Shown here: positions 11,084 to 20,641 of the stretch, piece by piece
Position numbering within the stretch: the stretch's first letter is position 1
Layout: every line of letters begins with the position of its first letter
Origin: Poteriospumella lacustris
Taxonomy: Eukaryota; Sar; Chrysophyceae; Chromulinales; Dinobryaceae
Reading direction: 5' to 3'
DNA length: 36,151 nucleotides
Assembly (NCBI GenBank): GCA_008000375.1
Contig: SMOI01000314.1
Span: 1-36,151 of the forward strand
Program-made: the position numbers and the translations under genes
The notes under the pieces: generated by a model
What the model was told of the DNA's origin: nothing
Seen by the model: the letters and a program-made list of their open reading frames with translations, nothing else
The model's database searches: none

Positions 11084-11545
11084 ATGCAATTTCATTTTTC
11101 CTTTCTGGTGACTGCGCTAGTCCTCGGCGTTGTGACGGCGTTGTATGAGAAGTCGCAAGTCATCAGTTCTTTAACACGCGAACAAATCAGAGAAGTTCTG
11201 CAAACCAATGGCTTCGGGTCCGAACTCATTGATGGCAAGGACAACATCCTTCGCATCATCATCAGTGGCATGCGAGGCTCACTGATCATCGGTCAGGCGT
11301 CGCTGCAATTCTATGCGGCCGCCTCCAAAGTCGGATCGGAAGACCAAATGCTGCGTGCCGTCAACCTCTGGAATCTTGAGAAACGGTTCTCTCGCTCTTA
11401 CGTGGACCGCGATGGCGATCCAGTGCTCGAGCTGGATCTCGACTTGCACGGTGGCGTCACGTACGAGCGCGTGGAAGACTTCTTGACCACCGTGACGAAG
11501 AGCTTGTTGGCATGGACCATGCACATGTCCAACACTCCCAGGTGA
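11084..11545 (+). CDS. Secreted YbjN-domain protein (3' end unresolved)
   Basis: The frame encodes 153 aa. Residues 1-19 form a hydrophobic signal peptide (FSFLVTALVLGVVTA) followed by LYEKS. The rest fits the YbjN domain, a fold related to type III secretion chaperones: an N-terminal helix (SLTREQIREVLQTNGF), strands with IRIIISG-like spacing, then VNLWNLEKRFSRSYVDRDGD and PVLELDLDLHGGVTYE, which resemble the family's WN...RFxRAYxDxxGDPxLExDLDLxGG block. A strong donor (CAG/GTGAGC) at 11541/11542 suggests that the frame's stop lies in an intron. Possible acceptors are at 11651 and 11829, but neither downstream exon looks convincingly coding. YbjN proteins are mainly bacterial and plant, so an endomembrane or secreted form is unusual. 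The molecular role is unknown. Confidence 0.75.
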   Translation: MQFHFSFLVTALVLGVVTALYEKSQVISSLTREQIREVLQTNGFGSELIDGKDNILRIIISGMRGSLIIGQASLQFYAAASKVGSEDQMLRAVNLWNLEKRFSRSYVDRDGDPVLELDLDLHGGVTYERVEDFLTTVTKSLLAWTMHMSNTPR

Positions 11546-12041
11546 GCAGAGTTGGTCCACCGTGTAGCCCTTTCTCTCTCTCTCTATCTCTTTCTCGATC
11601 CCTGTTGTCGCTGTACATATCACTTCCTACTGCACATAACCACGCACACAGGCTGCCTGTATGTAGTTGTCGGCGAACGCCATCCCTTTGTTGTTGTCAA
11701 ACGTCATCCCTCTGGTCGCGTCGTACCCGTCGTTCGGTTTGGCAGAGATATAAGCCTCTCAGAACCCCCTTGCGTTGTCCTTCATTTGTGTCTGCATTTG
11801 CGTTGGTAGTCCTTTTTCTTGTTTTGTAGTGTTGTTGTTTGTCACGACTACGCTGTGTAGTGATCCCTGTAAACCGCGAGGTTGCGCGGCACGTGATGTC
11901 GGTCGCCGTCAACCTAAGTCTTCACGCGTTGAGCAAGGCGTACCCTTCTGAGTCCCGTCAACGGCGAGCGACCATTGACCAATTGGCACAGTGCAAACGA
12001 AGCAGAGAACAAGATGCAGCTGTCGCGTCGACCTTGGCGAC
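11546..12041. other. Intergenic/possible 3' exon region after YbjN gene
   Basis: It begins with a CT-rich tract (11570-11610) that looks like intron sequence and includes plausible acceptor sites. The remainder has no supported ORF. A short hairpin (CTGTCGC...GCGACAG) lies near 12019-12042, next to the inverted CR-gene fragment. Confidence 0.45.
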
Positions 12042-12140
12042 AGCTGTACACGCGGAAGGTCCGTTCCACAGTTTCGGACGTCGCCGAGAAGAGTCGGTGG
12101 GTCCATGTCAGCGGCTGCTCCGACGGGTTGGTCGTCGATG
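12042..12140 (-). repeat. Inverted fragment of CR-type gene 3' end, upstream copy
   Basis: Reverse-complemented, this matches the last ~100 coding bases of the gene at 12472-15897 (around 15777-15881). Both translate to NPSEQPLTWTHRL followed by RVYS-like residues. It lies about 330 bases before the start of that gene and opposite to it, so the gene is flanked by oppositely oriented copies of its own end. An imperfect hairpin follows at 12156-12196. Confidence 0.85.
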
Positions 12141-12471
12141 CGCACTGTGTGTCGCCAAGAGTGTACATACTGTACAGAAAACTGTACGTACACTCAAAAG
12201 TTGAAACGCTCGAGTGTCGAGGAAGAAGAGAGAAGAGAGGATGGTCAACATCAACCATCAAATCCAATCATCACATCATCAATCAATGGGCACTACTCAA
12301 TCATCTCATCATCAGCGGGTGTGGTCACACTGTCTCAGCCTCACTTCTTTTTATTATCGATTTTCAAAATATCAGACACTACGGAGTCATTTTCGAAGTA
12401 AGCACTGAATAGAAATACGCACCTTTGTGCTTGACACATTCGGCTTTCCAACGATAACAACGAAGAGAGCT

Positions 12472-15400
12472 ATGAGCCAGCCCACGTACTTTGAGTTTGT
12501 TGCCGAACCAGCTCCAACGATCAAGGCGTTGCAACAGGTGACCAACGAGAGTCTTGGACAAGCACAACCCGAGATGGACAATTGTGTGAGAGAGTACTTC
12601 CGGTGGCGGCTTCCAGAACTGCTGCGTAACTACGAAGTGCAAAAGACCATCGATCCACGGATTAATGTGAAAAGAGGGTATAAAATCGGCGCGCCCATCG
12701 AAGGAATGTCACAAACGTTCTTTATCTCCACCTATCTTCGTTCGTTCGTCCGCATCCCCTTGACGGCCATCAAGGATCCTGTGCGATGTGACCCTATTCT
12801 GAACGAACTTATCGGATGCTTTGATGAACAATCCATGGTTGATGACTTGCAGAACGTCGTGTCGCAATTGCAGACCCTGCCGGATGCCTACGACCACATC
12901 GATGCGGCGCCGTATCTCTTTGCAGACTTTTCGACACTAGCCAGCCTGCAATCGTTGCGAACGACGCCTGGCCCACGTGAGCCATCGGCGGAGGCGCTCT
13001 CCTATGGTTACTTCCAGTCGTCGTATCACAACTTGATGGCCGAGGGCGGCCTGCCCTCTCCCGCCGAGATGTTGATCGAACGGCTTCGCGCCGTGTCGAC
13101 GTGGGGGGTTAAACTCCGAAGTCAATTCTATGCGAACTTCGCATGCTTGGTGCAAGGGTCCGGGTCGGGAAAGTCTCGATTGGCGAAGGAATGCAGCGCA
13201 CACTTCTACGTGGTGTATCTCTGCTTACGCCCCGCATCCTCGTCCGGGAGTCCTCCACGATCGGCGTTGGCAACTCTGTTTCTGCATATCGCAGAGGAGG
13301 CGGCGGTGACGCAGGAGGCGCATCGACTCCTGATCGACCGCTTCTTTGCGGCCATCTTCTACGTGATCGCGACGCAGGTGGATTGGGAGGCGCACAGCAC
13401 CGATGGCCGCGTGTCCCCGTCGACGTTCTGGGAGTACACCATGGTGGAACAGGCCGCCTCGTTCTCCCAAAAGGTAGCACGGACGTTTCGGGAGTGGCAA
13501 ACCCACCCGACGCTCCAACACGAGTCCGTGGCCACCCTCATGGAACAGGCGCTGACAGTGCTCGACCCGCAGTCCGCGATCAGCGGATCGACGTTTCTGG
13601 TCGTGCTGGATGAAGCGCGAGAGCTTCTGTGTTCTTGTCGAAATGTCCCAAACACGCCGAGTCTATTTTTGCAGTGGCGATCGTGGCTGTCCTTCAGTGG
13701 CACCTGGTCCTCCTCATTCTTTTTGCTGCTCGACACGACGTCCAGAGTGACCAACTTTTTCCCATCAAAGCCCACTGAAGACCCCTCGGCGCGCATTGCC
13801 CAACATGGTGTCAAGCTGTTGCGCCCGATCTTCGAGTTTCCGTTTCTCGGACCGTGGCCGCTACCGAGCGAGCTGCAGACGTTTCTGCAGCGGAGCCTCT
13901 CCTCCACGGTGGTCCCGCCCAGCGCTTGGTCCACGACCGGCCAATACCAGCCACTCGTCGATGTGTTTCGCTTTTCTCGTCCAATGTATCTGTACGTGCG
14001 GCCGACCGCTGCCCTGACGGAGAAAACACCCATCGACGACCTCATGGGCGAGGTGCTGTCCCTGACCCAGCGGAAACTGTTCACGACGGATCTCGAATGC
14101 AAAAACATCAACACGGTGGCCGTGTGCTATCGGTACGGACTGCGCCCGTATCAGTTGGCCCTGCAGGACACCCTGTTGGGCAGTCACAGTGCGACACTGA
14201 CCGCGATGTTCCCGGACGGGTCGCTCGACGTGCGGTACCTGCCGGAGCCGATGGTGGGCGAAGCGCTGAGTCGCTGGCTGCCTGCCACGTGCCAGCACAT
14301 GACACCGCGGTTGGCGTTGCAGATGAAGCTGAAGACGCTGCTGGAGCACCTCCGATCGGAGCTCCGCAGTCGACAACTGATTCGTAGTTTGTCCAAGGGA
14401 GATCGGGGCGAATTGGCGACGTCCGTGCACCTGTTACATGCCTATGAAGAGGCGACGCGACAAGCCACGGAGGCCACGGCCGCGATGGCGCGGCAGATTT
14501 GCGCCACGGCGGCAGCGACGGAAACCAGGGGGGTCTACCAGACGTTCTCTGGTCTGCTGCGGGTGCAGGACTGGGTATCCGCCCTGGCGGGGCTGCCGCT
14601 CTCCGCCGCCTTTGAGCTGTTCGAAGAGGGCGCGGCGCCCGGGTCTCCGAGCGACCGTCTGACCTGCGTGCTGGCGTCAGCGGTGAGCTTCACGGGCTGG
14701 ACGGTCGCCCAGGAGCCGATCACGGACCGCATGCTGCAGTACGCCTGGTGCCATCGAGTGGGGTATCTGTGCAACGACGAAGAGCCGGCGATGGACTTGA
14801 TCCTGCCTCTGGTGCGCTGCCCATCGGCGACGATGGCGCCGATGACCACCGAACAGACCCACGCTGTGGCCAATGCGACGCCAAGCACCGACGCGACGGT
14901 CGGTAAGAAGAGGGCGCTCGACGAGGAAGACGCCGCGACGGAGGCGCGAACGGTGAAGCGATTAACCAGAGAAACTCGGTCGACCATTCGTGGGTCGCCT
15001 CCACCGACGGCAAACGTCGTTCCAGCTGTTCCGACGGCTCGACGGATGCCTTCGCGTAGAGACGAGAACAAGGACGACATGGACGAAGGCGAGGGCGAGC
15101 AACCTGCGAAGGCGAAGGGGAAGAAGGAGGAGAAGGAAAAGGCGATGGCGGAGCTAGAAGTAGCAAGGCAGCGCGGCTTTCTGCCCGATCGCTGTCCCGG
15201 TCTGAGTGCGGTGGCCATCCAGGTCAAAAATTATGCGGGCAATATTCATCTCGGGGAGGCGTACCGCTACTGTCGTCTGCAGGCCGACCGCCTGCGCGAC
15301 ACGGCCAATGTCGGTGAGGACGTCTTGTCCGTGCTGTGCATGACGGGCTCGGGACGCGTCGTTTCGCGGTCGCTGCCAAGCACTGCCTCCCCCGAGGGAG

Positions 15401-15897
15401 TGTTGCTGTTCGTGGAGGAGCCGTCGTCCCGCGGCGACTGCGGTACTTTCGTGGGCCTGGTCGTCAACGGCTTTGACGAGCGGCTCGTGGGCGTCGACGC
15501 GAAGGCGCAGCTTGAGGCCCTGTCGGCGCAGGTATCGAACACTGGCATCGCGCTGGACATGTACCGACAGGAGCATATGGACGCTGCCTTGGCCCAGCGG
15601 TACGCGTTGGTCTGCCAGCAACAGGGCGCCAGACTGCCGGGCCACTTCGATGAGGCCGCAGATGCACAGCCAGCCGTCGCTGCAGATCCACGGCAGACTG
15701 GCAATTCGAAGAATACGGGCGGCAAAAAGACGAAGGCTGTTGCCGCAGTCACCGCCCCCACCACCAGCGCTGCCCCATCGACGACGACGAACCCATCGGA
15801 GCAGCCGTTGACATGGACACACCGACTCGTCTCGGTGACGTCCGAAACAGTGAAACGGACCCTACGCGTGTACAGCCTCGGGTCTGTGGCCAGATGA
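12472..15897 (+). CDS. P-loop NTPase with PD-(D/E)XK-type nuclease signature (Crinkler/CR-type)
   Basis: The first ATG is at 12472 and the frame runs 1141 aa without introns. An AAA-like P-loop region shows Walker A GSGSGKS (229-235) and Walker B LVVLDEAREL (D380, E381). The LDEAR form is typical of large NTPases found in fungi and oomycetes. The C-terminal part has a restriction-endonuclease-like layout: CHRVGYLCNDEEPAMDLILP with D775, then an insertion of about 110 low-complexity residues (KR, KKEEKEK), then VAIQVKN with Q917 and K919. A D...QxK pair fits PD-(D/E)XK enzymes. NTPase plus nuclease is the architecture described for Crinkler-RHS (CR)-type proteins, thought to derive from transposon-encoded proteins; placement here is inference. 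No signal peptide is seen. A decayed copy follows at 16330-17960. Confidence 0.75.
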   Translation: MSQPTYFEFVAEPAPTIKALQQVTNESLGQAQPEMDNCVREYFRWRLPELLRNYEVQKTIDPRINVKRGYKIGAPIEGMSQTFFISTYLRSFVRIPLTAIKDPVRCDPILNELIGCFDEQSMVDDLQNVVSQLQTLPDAYDHIDAAPYLFADFSTLASLQSLRTTPGPREPSAEALSYGYFQSSYHNLMAEGGLPSPAEMLIERLRAVSTWGVKLRSQFYANFACLVQGSGSGKSRLAKECSAHFYVVYLCLRPASSSGSPPRSALATLFLHIAEEAAVTQEAHRLLIDRFFAAIFYVIATQVDWEAHSTDGRVSPSTFWEYTMVEQAASFSQKVARTFREWQTHPTLQHESVATLMEQALTVLDPQSAISGSTFLVVLDEARELLCSCRNVPNTPSLFLQWRSWLSFSGTWSSSFFLLLDTTSRVTNFFPSKPTEDPSARIAQHGVKLLRPIFEFPFLGPWPLPSELQTFLQRSLSSTVVPPSAWSTTGQYQPLVDVFRFSRPMYLYVRPTAALTEKTPIDDLMGEVLSLTQRKLFTTDLECKNINTVAVCYRYGLRPYQLALQDTLLGSHSATLTAMFPDGSLDVRYLPEPMVGEALSRWLPATCQHMTPRLALQMKLKTLLEHLRSELRSRQLIRSLSKGDRGELATSVHLLHAYEEATRQATEATAAMARQICATAAATETRGVYQTFSGLLRVQDWVSALAGLPLSAAFELFEEGAAPGSPSDRLTCVLASAVSFTGWTVAQEPITDRMLQYAWCHRVGYLCNDEEPAMDLILPLVRCPSATMAPMTTEQTHAVANATPSTDATVGKKRALDEEDAATEARTVKRLTRETRSTIRGSPPPTANVVPAVPTARRMPSRRDENKDDMDEGEGEQPAKAKGKKEEKEKAMAELEVARQRGFLPDRCPGLSAVAIQVKNYAGNIHLGEAYRYCRLQADRLRDTANVGEDVLSVLCMTGSGRVVSRSLPSTASPEGVLLFVEEPSSRGDCGTFVGLVVNGFDERLVGVDAKAQLEALSAQVSNTGIALDMYRQEHMDAALAQRYALVCQQQGARLPGHFDEAADAQPAVAADPRQTGNSKNTGGKKTKAVAAVTAPTTSAAPSTTTNPSEQPLTWTHRLVSVTSETVKRTLRVYSLGSVAR

Positions 15898-16240
15898 GGA
15901 CCTCGCCATGTTGTACGCGGCCGCAGGCCCTCCACAGTCGGTGTTTGTTGTTGTTGTTGTGATGTACTGCTGTATGTTCGCCATGCCATACAAGGTCTGG
16001 CGAGACACAACGTCAAGCTGAAGCCCTATACGCCAAGATCTGCCATGTAGAAGCCAAGAACCGAACTACCTGTAAAGCTGCCACGAAGTACATGTATAGC
16101 CGTATTGAACAGATAAGCAGCGATCGCAATCGACAGCGACCGCTATTGCCTTCCCTTCCATCACGTGGCTGACTCTGCAGTCCATAGGAACTTGTCATCC
16201 GGAGATGGTGTTATTGTGTTTCCGAAAAGAAACCTCGCTA
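15777..16240 (+). repeat. 3' end and flank of CR-type gene, repeated inverted at 17280-17560
   Basis: The gene's end and its downstream DNA reappear in reverse orientation inside the pseudogene region. Matches include the segment around GGCCACAGACCCGAGGC, GCGGCCGCAGGCCCTCC and the stretch AGATCTGCCATGTAGAAGCC. The downstream copy lacks about 90 bases. 15898-16329 itself has no supported gene. Confidence 0.85.
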
Positions 16241-16329
16241 ACTTGACTTTCACGATTTTACGATCACAATAATTATGGCCGCAATAGTGCGATCACAATT
16301 AGTTTGCTCGGCTTTCCAAAGAAACAGCG

Positions 16330-17960
16330 ACGAGCCAGCCCAACAGGCATGCCGACCCAGCCCATATGATCAAGGCATTGCAACTGGTGGCCACAGAGAG
16401 GCGCCAGTCGAGTTAGACTATTGCCCGGGAAAGTACTTCCGGTGACGACTTCTTAAACTGCTGCGTTACTACGAACGAAAGTATCTGCTGATAAAAACCG
16501 CATTTGGAATTCCCTCGATTAGCTTGCCGAGTTTATACCTTCGGCGGGTCGATATTCTTTGCCCTTGGTTCGGCCGCATCCCGTTGTCGGCCATCAAGGA
16601 TCCTGTGCGATGCGACGCTACTCTGAAAGGACTTATCGGATGCCTTGATGAAGAATCCATTGTCGATGACTTGCAGAACGTCGTGACTCAATTGCAGACC
16701 CTGCAGGATGACTACAACCTGTGGCGCCATTTCTCTTTCCAGACGCGTTGACACTGGCCAACCTGCAATCGTTGTGACTAGTGCAGTCTGGCCCACGTAA
16801 TCCAACGGAGGAGGCGCTCTCCTATGGCTACTTCCAGTCGTCGATGGCCGATGGCGTGCCCTCTCCCGCCGAGATGTTGATCGAACGGCTTCGCGCCGTG
16901 TCGACGTGGGGGGTTAAACTCCGACGTCCAATCAATGCGAACTTCGCATGCTTGGTGCAAGGGTCCGGGTCAGGAAAGTCTCGATTGGCGAAGGAATGCA
17001 GCGCACACTTTTACGCTCCGCGGTGCATCTCTGCTTACGCCCCGCGTCCTCGTCCCAGATTCTCCAGAACGTTCATGGCGACACGCGGCTACTTATCGGT
17101 ACGGTGCCTCCCAATCCACCTCCGTCGCGATCACGTAGAAAATGGCCGCGAAGAAGCGGTCGATCAGGAGCGCATGGCTCTCCTTCATCGACGCAGCCTC
17201 CCGAGCGATATTAGTGCGCCATGGTGGGACCAGCAGACCCCCTCTACGTCTGCTGCGAGTAACTATACCAGGCCGGCGAGGTGTTTTTTTTCGGAAACAC
17301 GATTGCACGGCTATACATGTACTTCGTGGCAGCTTTACAGGAAGTTCGGTTCTTGGCTTCTACATGGCAGATCTTGGAGTATTGAAACCAGCAGTGGAGG
17401 GCCTGCGGCCGCGTACAACATGGCGAGGTCCTCATCTGGCCACAGACCCGAGGCTGTACACGCGTAGGGTCCTTTCCACTGTTTCGGACGTCACCGAGAC
17501 GAGTCGGTGCGTCCATGTCAACGGCTGCTCCGACGGGTTGGTCGTCGATGCGGCAGCACTGGTGGTGGATCGTGCTGCCTCTGCAACGGCTGGCTGTCTG
17601 GCCTCACCGAAGTGACCTGGCAGTCTGGCGCCCTCTGCTGGCAGACCAACGCGTTCCGGCAGCACGTTCGTGGGACTGGTCGCCAACGGCTTTGACGAGC
17701 GGCTCGTGGGCGTCGACGCGAAGGCGCGGCTTGAGGCCCTGTCGGCGCAGGTATCGGACACTGGCATAGCGCTGGACATGTACCGACAGGAGCATATGGA
17801 CGCTGCCTTGGTCCAGCGTCGCCGCTGGACGACGTCGCTGGGGGCTCCTCCACGAACAGTAACACTGTCCGGGGCGAGGCAGTGCTCGGCCACGACCGCG
17901 AAACAAGGGGTTCTTCACAGGGAAGTTGCGCTTGGTCGAGAATCCATTGACTGAACCTCA
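16330..17960 (+). pseudogene. Scrambled pseudogene copy of the CR-type NTPase/nuclease gene
   Basis: Pieces of the 12472-15897 gene occur here in alternating orientation. 16330-17070 matches its first ~800 bases in direct orientation, including an intact Walker A sequence near 16964-16984. 17095-17200 matches the segment around 13310-13400 inverted. 17280-17560 matches the 3' end and flank inverted. 17660-17820 matches 15440-15605 direct, and 17820-17910 matches about 15363-15435 inverted. Stops and frameshifts break every frame, so no NTPase or nuclease can be made. The mixture of orientations is unlike simple decay and points to repeated inversion or template switching. Confidence 0.85.
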
Positions 17961-18290
17961 CCCGACGTATGTGTCTATCGATCGTATGAGTTTCGCCGCA
18001 GGGTAGCTGCCGCTGCCTGCTGATCGCTCTGACTATTTACGTGGAGTACATTGATTGAAGAAGAGAAAGTACGGGGAGTGAGGGTAAATCGATCATGGAT
18101 AGTTTACAGAGACAGTCAGAGCTGGCGCAATAGCCATCGCCTTCTGTTGGTCAGTCGGTCCTCCTGCAGTACGTCCCCGCAGCGTCGGTGACGGCGGGGC
18201 GGGTGGGCACATCGTACACGGCTATGGTCAGTGGTAAGAGTTTTCCCCGCCACGACGGAGCCTCCTTCGTACTACCGCCCACGGACATTT
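17961..18290. other. Intergenic between CR pseudogene and SAMHD1-like gene
   Basis: No ORF, repeat or RNA gene that I can support. It should include the 3' flank of the minus-strand SAMHD1-like gene. Confidence 0.5.
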
Positions 18291-20107
18291 TTACACGGTC
18301 TCGTCGAGCACTGGGGCCAAACTCGACCGTGCCGCCCGTTGGCTGTTGCACCACTCGGTGAAGATTTGTTGGACGTAGCTTTGCTGCGCCTTGTGGCGCG
18401 TGAACACCCGAATGTAGACTTCTTCGAACTCTCGCGGGATAATGCGGCTGATTGCATCTGTTATACCAAGACACACACAGACACACACTTTAGACGACGT
18501 ATCGATGTCAACGTCGATGATGCAGGGCCTCACCTTCGGGAAGCGATCCCAGTTTCCACACGGGCGACGTGACATTGCTCTGCGCCGTGACGCTCTTGTC
18601 CGGTTGATAGAACGCAGTCGAGGTCGTGAGCGGGTTCTGGTTGCCCTTGCCGTAGCCCATCTTGATCACGTAGCAGAACACGTCGCGCTCGGCGATGGCC
18701 GCGGTGTGTTGCAGGACGTCGTCCGAGATCATCGCCCACAACTGTTGCTTGACGACGACATCCAACGGGGCAGACTTGCCATCAGGGTTGGCGTGGGTCG
18801 CGAGGAGACGTTTCATCATATCGGACGTGAGAATCGTCTCCCCGGCAAAGCCGAAGAGATCCCGTCGACGGATGCGATGGACCATGCTACGGGCCGCCAG
18901 CAAATGTGGATCGGTGGAGAACTCGATCACCTTGAAGATGTACTCGGACATACGCCAATAGGCCCGCATGTCTTGTGGGCATTCCGACATACGACGCATG
19001 ATCGCATGCTCTGCGTCGGCGGGGTGATTCTCCGCGTACGACGGAATGGTCACGAACGGGTCCGCGAGATACAGCACCTCGCAGACCATCAGCTCCATTG
19101 CGTTGGCGACGCGGTGTTGGTACGCACGCTTGTGCAAGGTATACCGCGTGTGGAACAACTATCGTGCAGCACAGAGCAGAGCAGAGCAGCACAGCACAGT
19201 GGACCAACATCAGCCAACGAAGAAGCACAGCGACACGGGGAACGGGCCGTCTTACCTCGAGGATATTCCAGGCTTCTTTCATATGGAAACAGATCTCCGT
19301 ACGACGACGAGATGATGTGGATGATGGCTCACCAGAGGCGGCGAGCGTTTTCACGTGACTCGGAGCGGTGGGAGACGCCAACGAGTTGGTCGTGTGCGAG
19401 CACTGACGACCGTTCTCGTCACGTTCCACGACGAAAACGCGGGCGAATTTCATCAAGCGCAAGGCATCGAACGACTTCGACAGACCCAACACGTGGCAGT
19501 CGCGCGCAAAGTAGTCGAATTTGTCGACATCGATGCCGTTCCGCTTGTTCGCCACGATGTCGTACAGAAACTCTTTCCCCTCTCCACGTCCTTTCCACTC
19601 AAAACCAGCCGGCGCTTCTCCCTCGTCACCCAAGATCAATTCCTTGATGAAATGAATGTCATCGCGACCCAGCCCGAAGGATTCGAACATGGGCAGTAAG
19701 TTGTTCTCTTCAATGAGCAGGTCGAGAATGGCGACGCTGGCATGCTCGTGGCTGAAGTCGTGGTTGCCGAGGACACGCGGCAGGAACTTGCCGTCATACA
19801 AGTGAGAGAAAGGTCCGTGACCAAGATCATGGCATAGAGCAGCAATTTCGACGCACAAGGCATCACTGTCTGAGATCAAGTCGGGTTGATTCTCGCGCAG
19901 GTGCTGCACGAAGACTCTCGCCAAGTAGCAAACACCGAGACAATGCTCAAAGCGATTGCTGGCTGCACCAGGAAAGACCATGTACACACCACCCAGCTGA
20001 CTAATGTCACGCAAACGTTGAAAGTGAGGAGTATCAATCACCTTCACCGCCAAGGCGGAGATTTCAATGTGTCCATGAATGGGATCGTTGAAGATTTTGT
20101 CGGCCAT
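18291..20107 (-). CDS. SAMHD1-like HD-domain dNTP triphosphohydrolase, three exons
   Basis: SAMHD1 enzymes hydrolyse dNTPs to nucleosides and triphosphate. Exons are 20107-19256, 19158-18534 and 18457-18291, giving 547 aa. Introns are 97 bp (GTAAGA...TAG) and 76 bp (GTGAGG...CAG), both keeping frame. The metal-binding HD residues are present: H55 (NRFEHCLGV), H93-D94 (LCHDLGHGPFSH) and D195 (NGIDVDKFDYFARD). Exon 2 continues with the family's FHTRYTLHKRAYQH and IxMxYGKGNQNP segments, and exon 3 with the C-terminal lobe (REFEEVYIRVF). There is no SAM domain; the protein begins directly at the HD core (IFNDPIHGHIE), as in many microbial relatives. An insertion of about 35 Ser/Thr-rich residues follows FVVERDENGRQ, where animal SAMHD1 has a short link. 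Confidence 0.93.
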
Positions 20108-20641
20108 ATTGATCGATTTGGCTCCAGTAATCTCCCGATGGATACGTGGAAATCAAGTGATGCAATCAAGTATTGTAATAAATACAGATCGCTGGGTGGA
20201 CATCCGTGGATCGTGGTTCCATGGATCTTGCTTGCATCGATGGTTTCCAGTCGCCTGGAAAGCACTTTCTTCAGCGGCGAACCGCGACGCGTTTTGATTT
20301 TGAATCAAATCCGGGTTCCACTCGCTGTTTTATTCCGGAATTCCGAAAAACTAAGAAGTAAGTCAACCGTTTCGTTTCTGGTGTTGGCGATATGAACTAT
20401 TAACCCAACGCCAACTGCTGATCCGATCATCAATCTCGATTAGTATGAGAATGATTGCTTCTGGCTTCTGGCACATGCGAAGAGACATCTGTGACAGGTC
20501 ACTGTGCGTCATCGGAAAGAGCGGAGACCAAGATTTTGATTCTGGCACTTGGTGATCAATGATTGCTTCGGTTGTCCACAGCTGAATCGTTGACGATCGT
20601 CTGGATCTCATTACGCCTTGGGCTCTATTGTTCACTGAGAA
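20108..20641. promoter_or_regulatory. Divergent 5' region of SAMHD1-like and coiled-coil genes
   Basis: The two flanking genes read outward from this 534-base gap, so it should hold both promoters. I see no unambiguous TATA box or repeated motif, and frames within it look like chance. Confidence 0.45.

Noticed and set aside
12427-12471. Upstream extension of the CR-type protein by 15 residues
   Set aside because: It would need a GTG start; the first ATG at 12472 is preferred for a eukaryotic gene.
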